Below are positions 45,353-58,494 of a DNA stretch of 64,000 bases, in pieces (positions within the stretch are counted from its first letter, which is position 1; each line of letters opens with the position of its first letter). This stretch comes from Sambucus nigra (Eukaryota > Streptophyta > Magnoliopsida > Dipsacales > Adoxaceae). The notes under the pieces are model-generated. The model did not search any database. It worked only from the letters and a program-made list of their open reading frames with translations, and had not been told where the DNA came from. The translations under genes were made by a program, and so were the position numbers. The stretch lies in contig OX422211.1 in the NCBI GenBank assembly GCA_949130495.1, positions 535,466,017-535,530,016 on the forward strand, in the 5' to 3' direction.

Positions 45353-47305
45353 ATGTGTTAGTGTTTGCATACTTTATCTTTTGTACTTCATGCTATATTC
45401 ACATGCTAAATGTATGCTTGTTTATTCATTTTCTAGTCTATGCTCCATGCTTATCACATGCTAGAATTATGACTTTTGTTTATCTTTTGTATTATATTTC
45501 CTTCATTTTGTTTGCATCAAATGAAAAATACAAAAAGATTATTGTTTATCATTTGGATTTTATCTCTTGGTAATTTAAGCTTAATGAAAAATTTAAATGA
45601 TTTTTGTTTGTCTTTTGAGTATATATTTTTTATTTTTGGTTAAAAATTTCAAAAACTCAAAAAGATTTTATTTTGTATGTATTTTAGTTTGACACACTTT
45701 GTGTGGCATACACTTGTGTTTGAATCCCATCTTTTACGCTCTCATGTGGCTAGAACTTTTGGTTTAGATTGCCAATCCTTATTATGTTCTTTACCATGCT
45801 TCCATAGAGTACTTGGATTTTGTGTTGATTAAATGGATTCTATTTGTATATGCCTCTATTCACACATGTACTAGCTCTTTTGAAATTTTAACTTCATATA
45901 TATATTTGAGCTTTGTGAAGTGTTCTCCTACCAATCTTGTCATCTACATATTCGTGACTTAGGAGGACTAGTGCATGTCAAAATCCGTTGCACGTGAGAT
46001 TTATGTGAAACATAAAAACATGATAAATACAAATGTGCACGGGGAAGGGCTCCGAAAGGACTTAGTTATCCTTTGCGATTGTAAGCCACTGTTTTTGAAT
46101 GGACCTAAAAGAAATACGTGGTTCAAAGGCCTAAAAACAGAAAATATGGCGTTAAAAAGAAAAATAATTTGCTAAGGCCTATGTTTGATTGATATATTCA
46201 TTCAAATTTAATATAAATGCATATTGAGGGAGATTGGATGGTATATCAATGGTTTGCACAATGTTCGTTTATCTTAGTTGCGTATTTCATGTCATGACTC
46301 TATTGGTTTATAGAATCATCAATATGCTAGGCTTGTATGCATTGTGTATGTTTGTTCACTGAGTTCAATTTATATTGTCACATGAGGTTATATTCAAATG
46401 TGATGAAGTTTGCAATCAATTGAGAACTCCGTGAACATGTTTTAAGTGATTGGGTCTAAATTTAATCGTTACTAGTTCACACCCCAAAACTTCCGTTTTC
46501 ATATGACACATTTTTGTCATACGAGTGTGAAAGACTCCTATTATATTTTGTGTGTGTTTATATCTATGTATGTGTACTTGAGTCTCTTTGATATATATTA
46601 TGTATACATATATTTGATACTTTTGTTTAGTCTTTGCTTTGATTTCTAATCCATATATGCTTTAATTCATACTTGGTATCCATCTTATTGCAATCTTTGT
46701 TGATATCACATGATTAATAATTTATATATCATATTGGTATCATTTTATTGCATCCTAGTTGGTATCCGATGTTATTGTTTGGATTAGTTGAACTTTTATT
46801 GCCCATATGCTTTAACGTTCTCATCACTATATGCACAATTACATGTTTTGTTTAGAGGCTGTTTATGCTTTATTTGGGGGAGATAAGTTACTGCTTTGAT
46901 TCTTTAGCCTTTGTCTATTCCTGAACAAAAAGGAGGAGAATGATAGGGGAGAAATGGTATCTAGATCTAATCCTATCTTAGTTTGGGGGAGATTTATCTT
47001 AGGGGGAGACGTCTTTCTAAGTAGGTCATTTGTTTGATAAAGGGGAGAATTAATTTAGGGGGAGTAATTATTTAATTGCATTTAATATTTCGATATTCCC
47101 TATGCGTTTGATAGTTTACTTAAGTGTGCAGGAATACTTCAAAATGGCAACATTCAACATCGGCAAAGATATTGATCCTTGGGTTGTTTGAGTCAAGCAT
47201 TGTATTTTTATTTTGGGTGGGACATTGTTTTTGAGTCTATTGAGCTTGACGGCCCTTTAGTATTTCTGTTTGGTTTTTGTCCCGGAATAGCCAAAGGGGG
47301 AGATT
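45353..47305 (+). other. non-coding region replacing pol in the copia element, with polypurine tracts
   Basis: No pol domain is found in this 1.95 kb AT-rich region. Purine tracts resembling GGGGGAGA recur near 46875, 46984, 46999, 47058 and 47296, the last (CAAAGGGGGAGATT) immediately before the 3' LTR and probably the working polypurine tract. Repeated purine tracts of this sort are known from SIRE-lineage elements. Confidence 0.8.
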
Positions 47306-48963
47306 TGTAAGGACACAAATTTCCAATTGAGTCCTTTGTAGTTTTGGCTCAATTCCGAACAAAAACGTTTATGTCATAGGATAGTGTTCATGTGTACCTA
47401 CTCAAGCCTATGATGTGTTTAGTTGAAGACGTAGCGGCAAAGAGTATAAAGCTTCATCAAAAGCCGTGGTTTGTGTGCCTCGTTTCAACGTCATCAACAG
47501 TGATTCCATGCTCCCAAGGTATGAATGCATTTATGTATATATAGGAGCTTGGAACATGTTTTTTATTGGGTGTTAGGTTTTTAAAACTCCATTTTATTTT
47601 CAGAATGGTTTCTATTAAAACTTATATATAAAGTATATAAATGTTTATGGGCTTAAAACGGATTTTTGAACATTCTGTGAGTTCGTTCGAAGTGTCGTTC
47701 GAACGATATTGCCAACGACTTCCCATTATGGCATACTGGAACTTCGTTCGAAATGTCATTCGAACGAGATTGTCGTTCTAACGATATTTCCAACGAGTTT
47801 CTAACGAGGTCATACTGGAACTTCGTTAGAAGACTCGTTTGAACGAGATTTCGTTCGAACGAAATGTCGTTCGAACGAGATGTCAGGCGCGAACAGTTTT
47901 TGATAGTTTTTAAGCAGTTTTCTCCCACTTCCCCACTTGTTTCTTAACCAAATTTTCTCAAACTTTATTATGTGCGGGTATAACATTTTCCAACTTAACT
48001 TTTCCATTCTATTCCATCTCTTAGAAAGTGTTTGAGAGCAAAAATTACAAAAGGAAAATGTTCATGTTTTGAGTGAGATTTTTTCATAGAGAAAAATATA
48101 CACCACTCTAGTTTACACCCAATTGATTGTTTATCCAAGTTTCAATATATATACATCTTGCTTGGAGTTTTGGCACCGGGTTCATCTCTTCCGTTTAAAG
48201 AGAAGTTTTTGTGTTGTCTTCTACATCCATCAAAGAAAGAAGAAGGTGTTTATTGCGGCATTACCCACTTGGAGAAAGGCTCCGTGTTCGGGTGAAGGTG
48301 ACCATACAAAGTCCGATCAGTGGACTTCGAACCATACAAAGTCCGACCATACAAAGTCCGTGTTCGGGTGGAGCTCCGTGGTTATCCGCTAGGAAGAGGT
48401 ATCTATAGGAAGAAGAGTCGGGGCTTGAGAGGGATCGATTCGTGTGTTGTAAGCCTTTCTGTCTTGTATTTGTAAATTCCGTACTTAGTGGATTTGTGGC
48501 TAGGGCCGTCCGAGGTTGTTTCCCGTTGTGGGTTTTTCCTCGTACATCGCGACGTAGTGTGATTGATTTATTTTTATCTTGCATAATGACTTAGAACTCA
48601 TGCTTAGGATAATTCAAGATAAAAATGGTTTTAATTGTCACACTTAATTTAATTGGGTGCTAATTAAACTCGAGTAATTTTTCATTTAATTCAAGCCTTT
48701 CGTTAAAAAACTAGTTTGGCCTAATTTGGAAATATTGATAAAAATGACTTAGGCAAATTCTAGGACTTGGATTAATTAATTCTGTTTAAGTGAAATTTGA
48801 ATTGTGTGTGTGTTTTAATTAATTTTCTCTTGGGTTTAATTTTAATTTAGAAAGAAATTAAAATTTGGTATGTTTGTGTTGTGAACCATCTTACGCTTCC
48901 GCATCTAAAAAGGAAATAATATTTCTTAAAGAAATTAAAAAGGGGGCCCTCCGGGCGTCTTCA
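47306..48963 (+). repeat. 3' LTR of the copia element (1658 bp)
   Basis: Runs from TGTAAGGACAC to CGTCTTCA and is followed by the AAACC duplication. It is about 32 bp longer than the 5' LTR, mainly because GACCATACAAAGTCCG is present three times at 48299-48361 instead of once. Confidence 0.95.
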
Positions 48964-48968
48964 AAACC

Positions 48969-49494
48969 CAAATCAGAAATTAAAGTTGAGATCAGAAATC
49001 AGTGATTGCTAAAAGGTTTACAAACAAAATTAATCCGGATTTTTTTCAAACACATAGTATTCAACATTTGAAAAATCAACTAAAATGCATCATACATCTT
49101 CAAATGAAAGAGAAGCCAAAATAAACACATGGTTCAGTCTTATATATATATAAACAAAGGTGTCATCTTGCATTACCTAAAAAGAACCCTAAATCGATTT
49201 TTTGAACCAAAGAAATGTTACCTGTAACCCAATTGCTTCCACAAAATTACCTAAAAAATGAGAAACATAAATGATAAGTGAGATAAAAAAAAATGCCCCA
49301 ACTCTATGCCAAACCATCCAAGTGCATAAAATCATAGGAACCTACACTGTAACCCTAAACTGGAAAATCGTGTAGAAGAGAGAATGATAAAATACCTCTA
49401 GTTCCAGGGGGAACAACACACCATGGAGACGAAGAAGACGAAAAAGTGAGGTCAGTCAAGATTAGGAGAGAGATTTGGTTCCATGACAGTGTAA
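48969..49494. other. CACTA sequence between the two nested LTR elements
   Basis: About 0.5 kb of AT-rich sequence continuing from 41732 once the copia element is removed. No gene is recognised. The last bases, GACAG at 49495-49499, are the target duplication of the gypsy element. Confidence 0.7.
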
Positions 49495-49499
49495 TACCC

Positions 49500-52400
49500 C
49501 GTAATTTTAAAGGACTTTTAAAATGGGTTATATTTTAAATTAATGGATTAATTAGATTTTATTATTAATTCATTCATTCGGGTTTTATCCAGACGGTGGA
49601 TATTAATATGGATGATTCTGAATATTACTTAAAGATATTTAGGTAATATATGGATGTGATGTCATTGAGATGACCGTATGTTATAAATTCGGTAATTTAT
49701 ATTTTTAGTCAGACGTGGTATGGGACGTGTCGGGACTAGTTTATTAAATTAAAAAGGAATTTTATTTTCTTTCGACCTTATAGTCATTTCGACTGCGTAG
49801 TTACGTCCGGAAGGTTCGAAATAGTCAGAAAAGTCTATTTGGATGTTAATTTTGAGTCTCGGGTCATTTGGGAATGAATAGACAACCCGAAATGGCATTT
49901 TGGTCGTTTTTCTAGGGGGGATGAATAGTGATTTCGGATTTGGAACTAGTATATGTATAGGTAGATTAAGTGAATGGGAGTTATTCATCTCCTCTTCACA
50001 AATAAGAGCAGCCATCTTCTTAGAGTGAGAGTAAGAGTGCTTGGGAAGGGAAAAGTCACTTGGGAAGGTGAAGAACAAGAACCAAGGTTCACCACCACCA
50101 ACCACCACCGGAGTTTGACCGGAGAAGGGACAACCAACTGAGATAAACTAAACCAAAGGATCAGACCTACACTAAAGGAAAGTGTTTAATAATAGCAATT
50201 TAAGTTTGTATATTGTCCATGTTAGAATAGTATGAAAAGAGAAGATTATTCATGTTTGGAAGTGATAATGGATCATTAAAGGATTTCTGGAAAATTGAAA
50301 TGATATAGGAATTTAACTCATGTGTTAGGATGATAATAATCCACGAATTAGTCATGAATCTGTTGAAGAAATGATGGAAACCATTGATGTGTTCTTGAAG
50401 AGGTTATGTTAATAAATTTCTGGGAATAAGGAGATAAACATGCTTTTTAATCCAATCCTTTGATGATTCTAGGATCTTTAGAGTATTGGAAATCGTTCAT
50501 ATATGTTAATATATCATGTATTAAAGATTATAAATCATTTGGGATGTTCAGATGAAGGTTGAATTGATCAAAAGTTTCTAAACCCGTAGTTGCAGAAAAT
50601 ACAGAAAATCAGGCCTGGACCTGAGGGATCGATTGATCGACACCTACCTTCGATCGATCGACCTCCCCAGTTTAAGTAAAGTTGATTCTTTTTAAATGTT
50701 GATTCTTAGCCCGAAACTTTTATGGATCTTTGGTGATTATTATTTGAATATTTTGGGACATAGAAAATAGCAGTAAACCCTTGTTAAGATTTGAATTAAT
50801 TGGATTTAAATTCAAATGATTTAAATGATGAAAATTATATAGCATGGAATTTCGGTTTCTAGATTCGTTTGTAAATTTCTGAATGGTGATGTATGAGGAT
50901 TTAAGATAGGACCAGTAGGGGTGATTTTATATAATACCTGGGTATCCTTAAGTTTACAAGAGGGTTTAATCCTAAGTGAAAGAATAGGTATTTATAAGGG
51001 ACTTGAAACTATCGGTTTTAACCTTAATTATAAAGAGAACTAAATTCGTAGTAGTTCAGGAGAAATAAAGGTTATGGACCAGTAGGAAATTAGTGACATA
51101 TTACTGATTATAAGATGAGAGAAATCCTAATTGAATCTTGTGAGATGGGAGTTTAGAACTCGTTTGGTTGAAAGAGGGTATGAGGTTATCCCGATCGCAT
51201 AGTTGAAGTTTTCGGACGTCCTCGATCGACAAAGTTAAGTAGTAGTGTATTGGAGGGGTTCCTTGTTTGGATTTCGCTTTGCGAGACGCTCTGGGTATGA
51301 ACCTTAACAACGTCGGGAGTGGAGAGATGACATAGGATGCGAGGATAATTAAATATGTTATATATTAATACGTGGAATTTAATAGAGATATAATGCTACA
51401 TATGGGAAATATCTTAGGGTAGTGATAATTACCTTATTGATATTATATTATAGGTATGATAATACGAATTTGATTGATTGATAATTTATGTGTATGACAT
51501 ACCTAGCTTACTTGCTATCGGTGGGAGGTTTGCGCGTGAGGGCAGTCATATCCTGATGAATCCATGGGATCTTTGATTTGTCGCTCGAGAACATAGGTTT
51601 ATGAAAGACTTATCGGGGAGTTGATAAGTCCGCTGACTGTGGGTGCGTAGGTATTTGCGTGACCCATGGATACGAGAACTATGTTCGCCTCCAATTTGTT
51701 TGTTGATGTTTGTGGTTCGTGGTATCTTTACCGAACCTTTAGTCCCCTATTCGGCGACCTGCGATGATGGGACATGATAGAAGAGTAATGCATTGCACCG
51801 CAGCTGTGACTAGGGGTGTCGTATTATATATGAATATATATATATAATGGATTAAATGATTAAATGAATATATTGTGGCTAGATCTATCTACGGTGATAA
51901 TTGTAGATAACGGTGAATAAAGTAAGTTAATGGAATTAAGTTAATAAATAAAAAGCTTAACTCATGGTAATGAGTAACGATTCATATTAATGAGTAATGA
52001 TTCATGTTAATGAGAAACTAATCAAAAAGGGGAAATGTAAATGAATAATAATGTGACATATGGTATGGGACATACGGGGATTATGTTATGGGAATGGAAT
52101 TATAATATGGATACTAGAAAAGAGGAACCATTAACTAGGAGGTTAATAGGAGACGTTAAGTTTGCACTCTAGTTGAGAGGTGAGAATTGCAAGTGAGAGT
52201 TGGATCTAACATGTACATAATAAATGCTTTATTGCACTTGTTAAATACTTGCTGTTTTAAAAATAATCTACACATTCGGGCTCTGACCCGTTTCCTTGCA
52301 TATTTTTTCTTCTATTGTATCTCTATATCAGGTGTCCAGCATCAGGGACGCCAACCATAGTTGATTGCAACGAGCTATGGAGCTATGGAAGTTTGCTTAG

Positions 52401-52825
52401 ACGCTTATCATCTTTTTGATTCACAGTATTCTTAGTTAGGACATGTCGCCCAAAAGGACTTCAGTTATCATTTTCTGTTGGAATAAAATATTGTTGTATT
52501 ATGATTTTTTAATACTTTTAACATTGTTGGGATTATTGTAAAGGATTCATATTATTTGGGAATGTTTATTCCAGTTGCATTTAAATTATTTTGTGATACT
52601 TATTGTGTTATCAGTGTTGTAAAATAAATGTGTTGTGTTATTCTTAAAATGGAAAATGGTTTTGTTGAAATTTAAATTTGGAAAAGTTTTTAACACCAGC
52701 TTAATTGGGTATTGGGTGTGTTGTAAATGTTTTCGACAGTGATGCTAAGAATGAGCCAACTGTATATTCTGTTTTAATTTGGTATGGGACTGGCCACCCG
52801 GTATTTAATTAGGCGGGGTGTTACA
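49500..52825 (+). repeat. 5' LTR of the gag-only gypsy element (3326 bp)
   Basis: Bounded by TGTAATACCCC and GGGTGTTACA. It contains GATCGATC-rich inverted words at 50627-50672, a short block at 51241-51320 that recurs inside the element, and an AT-rich direct repeat (GATTCATATTAATGAGTAAT-like) near 51965-52020. Confidence 0.96.
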
Positions 52826-52827
52826 GG

Positions 52828-52840
52828 TGGTATCAGAGCA
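52828..52840 (+). other. primer-binding site (initiator tRNA-Met) of the gag-only gypsy element
   Basis: TGGTATCAGAGCA lies two bases after the 5' LTR end. Confidence 0.95.
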
Positions 52841-53001
52841 TTAGGTTCTAGTGTCCTTTAGGATCTGTACGGCTTATTGTGTCTTCAGCTTAGCGTTCTT
52901 TGATGTAGAGCCCTATGAGTAGGATTATTGCTTTTCTATTTACGCTTAGGATCTTCAGCTATTTTGAGATATCAAATACTGATAGTGTTCTCTCGTTTCA
53001 G

Positions 53002-54258
53002 ATGCCTCCTCGACGTGCACCTCAGCCCGCCCCAGCTTAGGGAACAATGACTGCAGCCGAAGTTGCTACAATTGTCGCTCAGGCAGTCAATGCTGCCGTA
53101 GCTGCTGTTCAATAGGATCCCGTACCGGCACCGGTTTTTCCACCCGCGCAAGGGCAAGTGTTTCCTACTGCATGGGAACGAGCGAGGGATGCCTTTCAGA
53201 AAGCGCACCCACCTGAGTTTCAGGGAGGATCAGATGTTGTGACTGCTAGCCAATGGAAGAAAGATATCCAACGGCACTTGAGAATGATCGAATGCACTGA
53301 GGTACAACGTCAAATACTAGCCACATTCAAGCTAGTAGGGGCAGCTTTGCAATGGTGGGAAGCTACGACCACTATGGAGGAGAGGGACACAATGACTATC
53401 CAAGACTTTTGGATATAATTTGATGGGAAGTATTTTCCTTCCGCCATCCAGACAGAGATGAGGCGGAAGCTACTTGATTTGAGGCAGGGTGAGAAAACTG
53501 TGGCGGAATATGAGGAAGAGTTTACGCGATTAACTAATTTGGTACCAGCTGAAGTACCTACTGAGGAGAGGAGAGTCCTAATGTTCACTGATGGGTTGAA
53601 CTATAAAATTCGCCAACATTTATTGGGGAATATTTCACTACGTACGTATGCAGATGTTCTCAATGCGGCAATGCTACACTGCCAAGATAACCGCTTCCAT
53701 AATCAGGGTGTCAAGCGGGGGTTTGGGTCAGGCCTGCAAGGCAAGACTATTGGGGGCAGTTCTAGTGGGACTCAGCCAGGGTAGAGTCATCAGCGTCAGA
53801 GTGAGCAGGGTTCCCAGACAGGGGACTATGCTAAGCGTTTGCGATCTGAAGATTCTCGATTTGAGGATAAAGGTGTTGGGCAAGGACAACAGGGACATCA
53901 GGGCCAGAGACAGGCTCATCAGGGCTAAGGGAAGGGAGGTAATGTCCAGCAAGTTCGGGGTCAACAAGGGCAAGGTGGTGGAAAGTTTGCGGGAAAATGT
54001 TTCGTGTGTGGCAAGTATGTCCATAAACGTCAAGATTGTCTTGAGAAAGACAAATTCCCTCAGCAACAACATGCTCGACAGGAGCCACAGGTACCAGTGT
54101 TTCCACCAGCTGCTCTTCCAGCTCCAGCTCCGGTGCTAGCACTACCTCCCATTCCAGCAGCACCCGCGCAGCAGGGTCAGTACGGGCGTGTATACAATGT
54201 CCATCAGGCAGTAAATCAACAACCACCACCCGCGAATGAGGGTATGTTTTCTACCTAA
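53002..54258 (+). pseudogene. gag: gypsy gag with zinc knuckle (five in-frame stops)
   Basis: From ATG 53002 (MPPRRAPQPAPA) to TAA 54258 there are 419 codons in one frame without frameshift. Five internal stops lie at 53038 (TAG), 53113 (TAG), 53416 (TAA), 53782 (TAG) and 53926 (TAA). The retrotransposon gag core is clear: PPEFQGGSDVVTASQWKKDI, LVGAALQWWEATTTMEERD, LRQGEKTVAEYEEEFTRLT. A CX2CX4HX4C knuckle, CFVCGKYVHKRQDC, is at 53998-54039. A proline/alanine-rich tail and YGRVYNVHQAVNQ, which normally precede protease, end the frame. Protease and everything after it are missing. Preserved frame with only stop changes suggests decay by point mutation after insertion. Confidence 0.92.
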
Positions 54259-55143
54259 GGATTATGAAGCGTATATTGATTTAGTTACGATAAATGTTGT
54301 GTGGGCAAAAGGGTTGCTAAACTTAGCCTATAGCACTGTTATTTTACGTAGACTCACTGAGGGGTGTGGGACACCTTTATATTACATGTTATCACATGGG
54401 TTTGATTTTTATCATGGGATTACTTACCTTGACCATGTCCGAGTGTGATTTGACTATCGGCGTGCATTGACTTGTGGTATATGAGAGCATAAGTCTACAT
54501 CTTGTCTTCTATAAGAGAGTAGATGCGTAGACCCTATTTGAAATCGAAAGAAAAACCTAATTTTTGTTTAAATCAATAAACCTGAGATTTTTATAAACAA
54601 ATTTTTTTTACATTATTGACTAAGGACCTTAGGAGTTTCGATGACCGAATACTTTAGGAAGTAGTGTATCGGGGTGGTTCCTTGTTTGGATTTCGCTTGC
54701 GAGACACCCCACACACGAAACTAATAACCGTTGGGAGTCAAAATAAGTTAGGTCTTTAGTATATGAGTTTATAACCTTTGTGAAACTTTTAATATTGAAA
54801 GAGGTACGACAGGGTGTATGGGCGCCCTGGATGTTTGGATGGCAGTAATTTTCATAATTGTAAAAGGTAAGTAGTTGGAACTTCAGGATTTATTTGTTCA
54901 ATGTGTGAGGCTCAGTTTTTCCCAAAGTTTGTCACAAGGATGGTATAGGGAAGAATAGGTAAAGTCTAATTTTGATTCAGTTGAGAATATATGGTGAGGC
55001 TTGGCGTATAACATTGATAGGGATTTTGTTAATGTACTGTATGGGCGGTACATCTTGGATTTCTTGCGATGTGAGATTTATACTCGGAGTTGACCTTACC
55101 TGTATGACTTATATTCCTGAATTTCGGGACGAAATTCTGTTTT
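54259..55143 (+). other. non-coding tail of the gag-only gypsy element
   Basis: No pol domain is visible. Positions 54661-54740 repeat, with changes, the LTR block at 51241-51320 (AGTAGTGTAT...GGTTCCTTGTTTGGATTTCG). The rest has no identified homology. Confidence 0.75.
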
Positions 55144-55156
55144 AAGGGGGGAAGTA
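55144..55156 (+). other. polypurine tract of the gag-only gypsy element
   Basis: AAGGGGGGAAGTA directly precedes the 3' LTR start TGTAATACCCC. Confidence 0.85.
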
Positions 55157-58100
55157 TGTAATACCCCGTAATTTTAAAGGACTTTTAAAATGGTTTATAT
55201 TTTAAATTAATGGATTAATTAGATTTTATTATTAATTCATTCATTCGGGTTTTATCCAGACGGTGGATATTAATATGGATGATTTTGAATATTACTTAAA
55301 GATATTTAGGTAATATATGAATGTGATGTCATTGAGATGACCGTATGTTATAAATTCAATAATTTATATTTTTAGTCAGACGCGGTATGGGACGTGTCGG
55401 GACTAGTTTATTAAATTAAAAAGGAATTTTATTTTCTTTCGACCTATAGTCATTTCGACTGCGTATTTGCGTCCAGAAGGTTCGAAATAGTCAGAAAAGT
55501 CTATTTGGATGTTAATTTTGAGTCTCAGGTCATTTGGGAATGAATAGACAACCCGAAAGGACATTTTGGTCGTTTTTCTAGGGGGATGAATAGTGATTTC
55601 GGATTTGGAACTAGTATATGTATAGGTAGATTAAGTGAATGGGAGTTATTCATCTCCTCTTCACAAATAAGAGCATCCATCTTCTTAGAGTGAGAGTAAG
55701 AGTGCTTGGGAAGGGAAAAGTCACTTGGGAAGGTGAAGAACAAGAACCAAGGTTCACCACCACCAACCACCACCGGAGTTTGACCGGAGAAGGGACAACC
55801 AACTGAGATAAACTACACCAAAGGACCAGACCTACACTAAAGGCAAGTGTTTAATAATAGCAATTTAAGTTTGTATATTGTCCATGTTAGAATAGTATGA
55901 AAAGAGAAGATTATTCATGTTTGGAAGTGATAATGGATCATTAAAAGGATTTCTGGAAAACTGAAATGATATAGGAATTTAACTCATGTGTTAGGATGAT
56001 AATAATCCACGAATTAGTCATGAATCTGTTGAAGAAATGATGAAAACCATTGATGTGTTCTTGAAGAGGTTATGTTAATAAATTTCTGGGAATAAGGAGA
56101 TAAACATGCTTTTTAATCCAATCCTTTGATGATTCTAGGATGTTTAGAGTATTGGAAATCGTTCATATATGTTAATATATCATGTATTAAAGATTATAAA
56201 TCATTTGGGATGTTTAGATGAAGGTTGAATTGATCAAAAGTTGCTAAACCCGTAGTTGCAGAAAATGCAGAAAATCAGGCCTGGACCTGAGGGATCGATC
56301 GATCGACCCTTACCTTCGATCGATTGACCTCCCCAGTTTAAGTAAAGTTGATTCTTTTTAAATGTTGATTCTTAGGCCGAAACTTTTATGGATCTTTGGT
56401 GATTATTATTTGAATATTTTGGGGCATAGAAAATAGCAGTAAACCCTTGTTAAGATTTGAATTAATTGGATTTAAATTCAAATGATTTAAATGATGAAAA
56501 TTATATCGCATGGAATTTCGGTTTTTAGATTCGTTTGTAAATTTCCGAATGGTGATGTATGAGGATTTAAGATAGGACCAGTAGGGATGATTTTATATAA
56601 TACCTGGGTATCCTTAAGTTTACAAGAGGGTTTAATCCTAAGTGAAAGAATAGGTATTTATAAGGGACTTGAAACTATCAGTTTTAACCTTAATTATAAA
56701 GAGAACTAAATTCGTAGTAGTTCGGGAGAAATAAAGGTTATGGACCAGTAGGAAATTAGTGACATATTACTGATTATAAGATGAGAGAAATCCTAATTGA
56801 ATCTTGTGAGATGGGAGTTTAAAACTCGTTTGGTTGAAAGAGGGTACGAGGTTATCCCGATCGCATAGTTGAAGTTTTCGGACGTCCTCGATCGACAAAG
56901 TTAAGTAGTAGTGTATTGGAGGGGTTCCTTGTTTGGATTTCGCTTTGCAAGACGCTCCGCGCATGAAACTTAACAACGTCGGGAGTGGAGAGATGTCATA
57001 GGATGCGAGGATAATTAAATATGTTATTTATTAATACGTGGAATTTAATAGAGATATAATGCTACTTATGGGAAATATCTTAGGGTAGTGATAATTACCT
57101 TATTGATATTATATTATAGGTATGATAATACCTATTTGATTGATTGATAATTTATGTGTATGACATATCTAGCTTAGTTGCTATCGGTGGGAGGTTTGTG
57201 CATGAGGGCAGTCATATCCTGATGAATCCATGGGATCTTTGATTTGTCTCTCGAGAACATAGGTCTATGAAAGACTTATCGGGGAGTTGATAAGCCCGCT
57301 GACTGTGGGTGCGTAGGTATGTGCGTAACCCATGGATACGGGAACTATGTTCGCCTCCAATTTGTTTGTTGATGTTTGTGGTTCGTGGTATCCTTACCGA
57401 ACCTTTAGTCCCCTATTCGGCGACCTGCGATGATGGGACATGATAGAAGAGTAATGCATTGCACCGTAGCTGTGACTAGGGGTGCCGTATTATATATGAA
57501 TATATATATAATGGATTAAATGATTAAATGAATATATTGGGGTTAGATCTATCTACGGTGATAATTGTAGATAACGGTGAATAAAGTAAGTTAATGGAAT
57601 TAAGTTAATAAATAAAAAGCTTAACTCATGGTAATGAGTAACGATTCATATTAATGAGTAATGATTCATGTTAATGAGAAACTAATTAAAAAGGAGAAAT
57701 GTAAATGAATAATAATGTGATGTATGGTATGGGACATACGGGGATTATGTTATGGGAATGGAATTATAATATGGAGACTAGAAAAGAGGAACCATTAACT
57801 AGGAGGTTAATAGGAGACGTTAAGTTTGCACTCTAGTTGAGAGGTGAGAATTGCAAGTGAGAGTTGGATCTAACGTGTACATAATAAATGCTTTATTGCA
57901 CTTGTTAAATACTTGCTGTTTTAAAAATAATCTACACATTCGGGCTCTGACCCGTTTCCTTGCATATTTTCTCTTCTATTGTATCTCTATATCAGGTGTC
58001 CAGCGTCAGGGACGCCAACCATAGTTGATTGCAACGAGCTATGGAGCTATGGAAGTTTGCTTAGACGCTTATCATCTTTTTGATTCACAGTATTCTTAGT

Positions 58101-58489
58101 TAGGACATGTCTCCCAAAAGGACTTCAGTTATCATTTTCTGTTGGAATAAAATATTGTTGTATTATGATTTTTTAATACTTTTAACATTGTTGGGATTAT
58201 TGTAAAGGATTCATATTATTTGGGAATGTTTATTCCAGTTGCATTTAAATTATTTTGTGATACTTATTGTGTTATCAGTGTTGTAAAATAAATGTGTTGT
58301 GTTATTCTTAAAATGGAAAATGGTTTTGTTGAAATTTAAATTTGGAAAAGTTTTTAACACCAGCTTAATTGGGTATTGGGTGTGTTGTAAATGTTTTTGA
58401 CAGTGATGCTAAGAATGAGCCAACTGTATATTCTGTTTTAATTTGGTATGGGACTGGCCACCCGGTATTTAATTAGGCGGGGTGTTACA
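55157..58489 (+). repeat. 3' LTR of the gag-only gypsy element (3333 bp)
   Basis: Collinear with the 5' LTR over its full length, with only scattered substitutions and single-base indels. Ends GGGTGTTACA, followed by the GACAG duplication. Confidence 0.96.
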
Positions 58490-58494
58490 GACAG

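Larger units (their letters stand above)
41733..48963 (+). mobile_element. Ty1/copia SIRE-like LTR retrotransposon, gag-only (non-autonomous)
   Basis: Two direct LTRs (41733-43358 and 47306-48963) enclose a primer-binding site, a gag gene and a purine-rich 3' region, all on the plus strand. The 5-bp duplication AAACC flanks the element (41728-41732 and 48964-48968). There is no protease, integrase, RT or RNase H, so it must depend on another element's enzymes. The gag, its two zinc knuckles and the multiple GGGGGAG tracts before the 3' LTR fit the SIRE/Maximus lineage. By eye the first 570 bp of the two LTRs differ at about 20 positions. Confidence 0.95.
49500..58489 (+). mobile_element. gag-only Ty3/gypsy-type element with 3.3-kb LTRs (large-LTR non-autonomous element)
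   Basis: Direct LTRs at 49500-52825 and 55157-58489 flank a 2.3-kb interior with a tRNA-Met primer-binding site, a decayed gag and a polypurine tract. A perfect 5-bp duplication GACAG borders the element (49495-49499 and 58490-58494). Gag resembles that of Ty3/gypsy elements with long LTRs (Tekay-like). No pol is present. By eye the first 600 bp of the LTRs differ at about 14 sites, fewer than in the copia neighbour. Confidence 0.95.

Noticed and set aside
51180..51330. Resemblance of LTR text (AAAGTTAAG, GTAGTGTATTGG) to 5S rRNA
   Set aside because: Only short scattered words match; the conserved internal promoter of 5S rRNA is not present, so a Cassandra-like call is unsupported.
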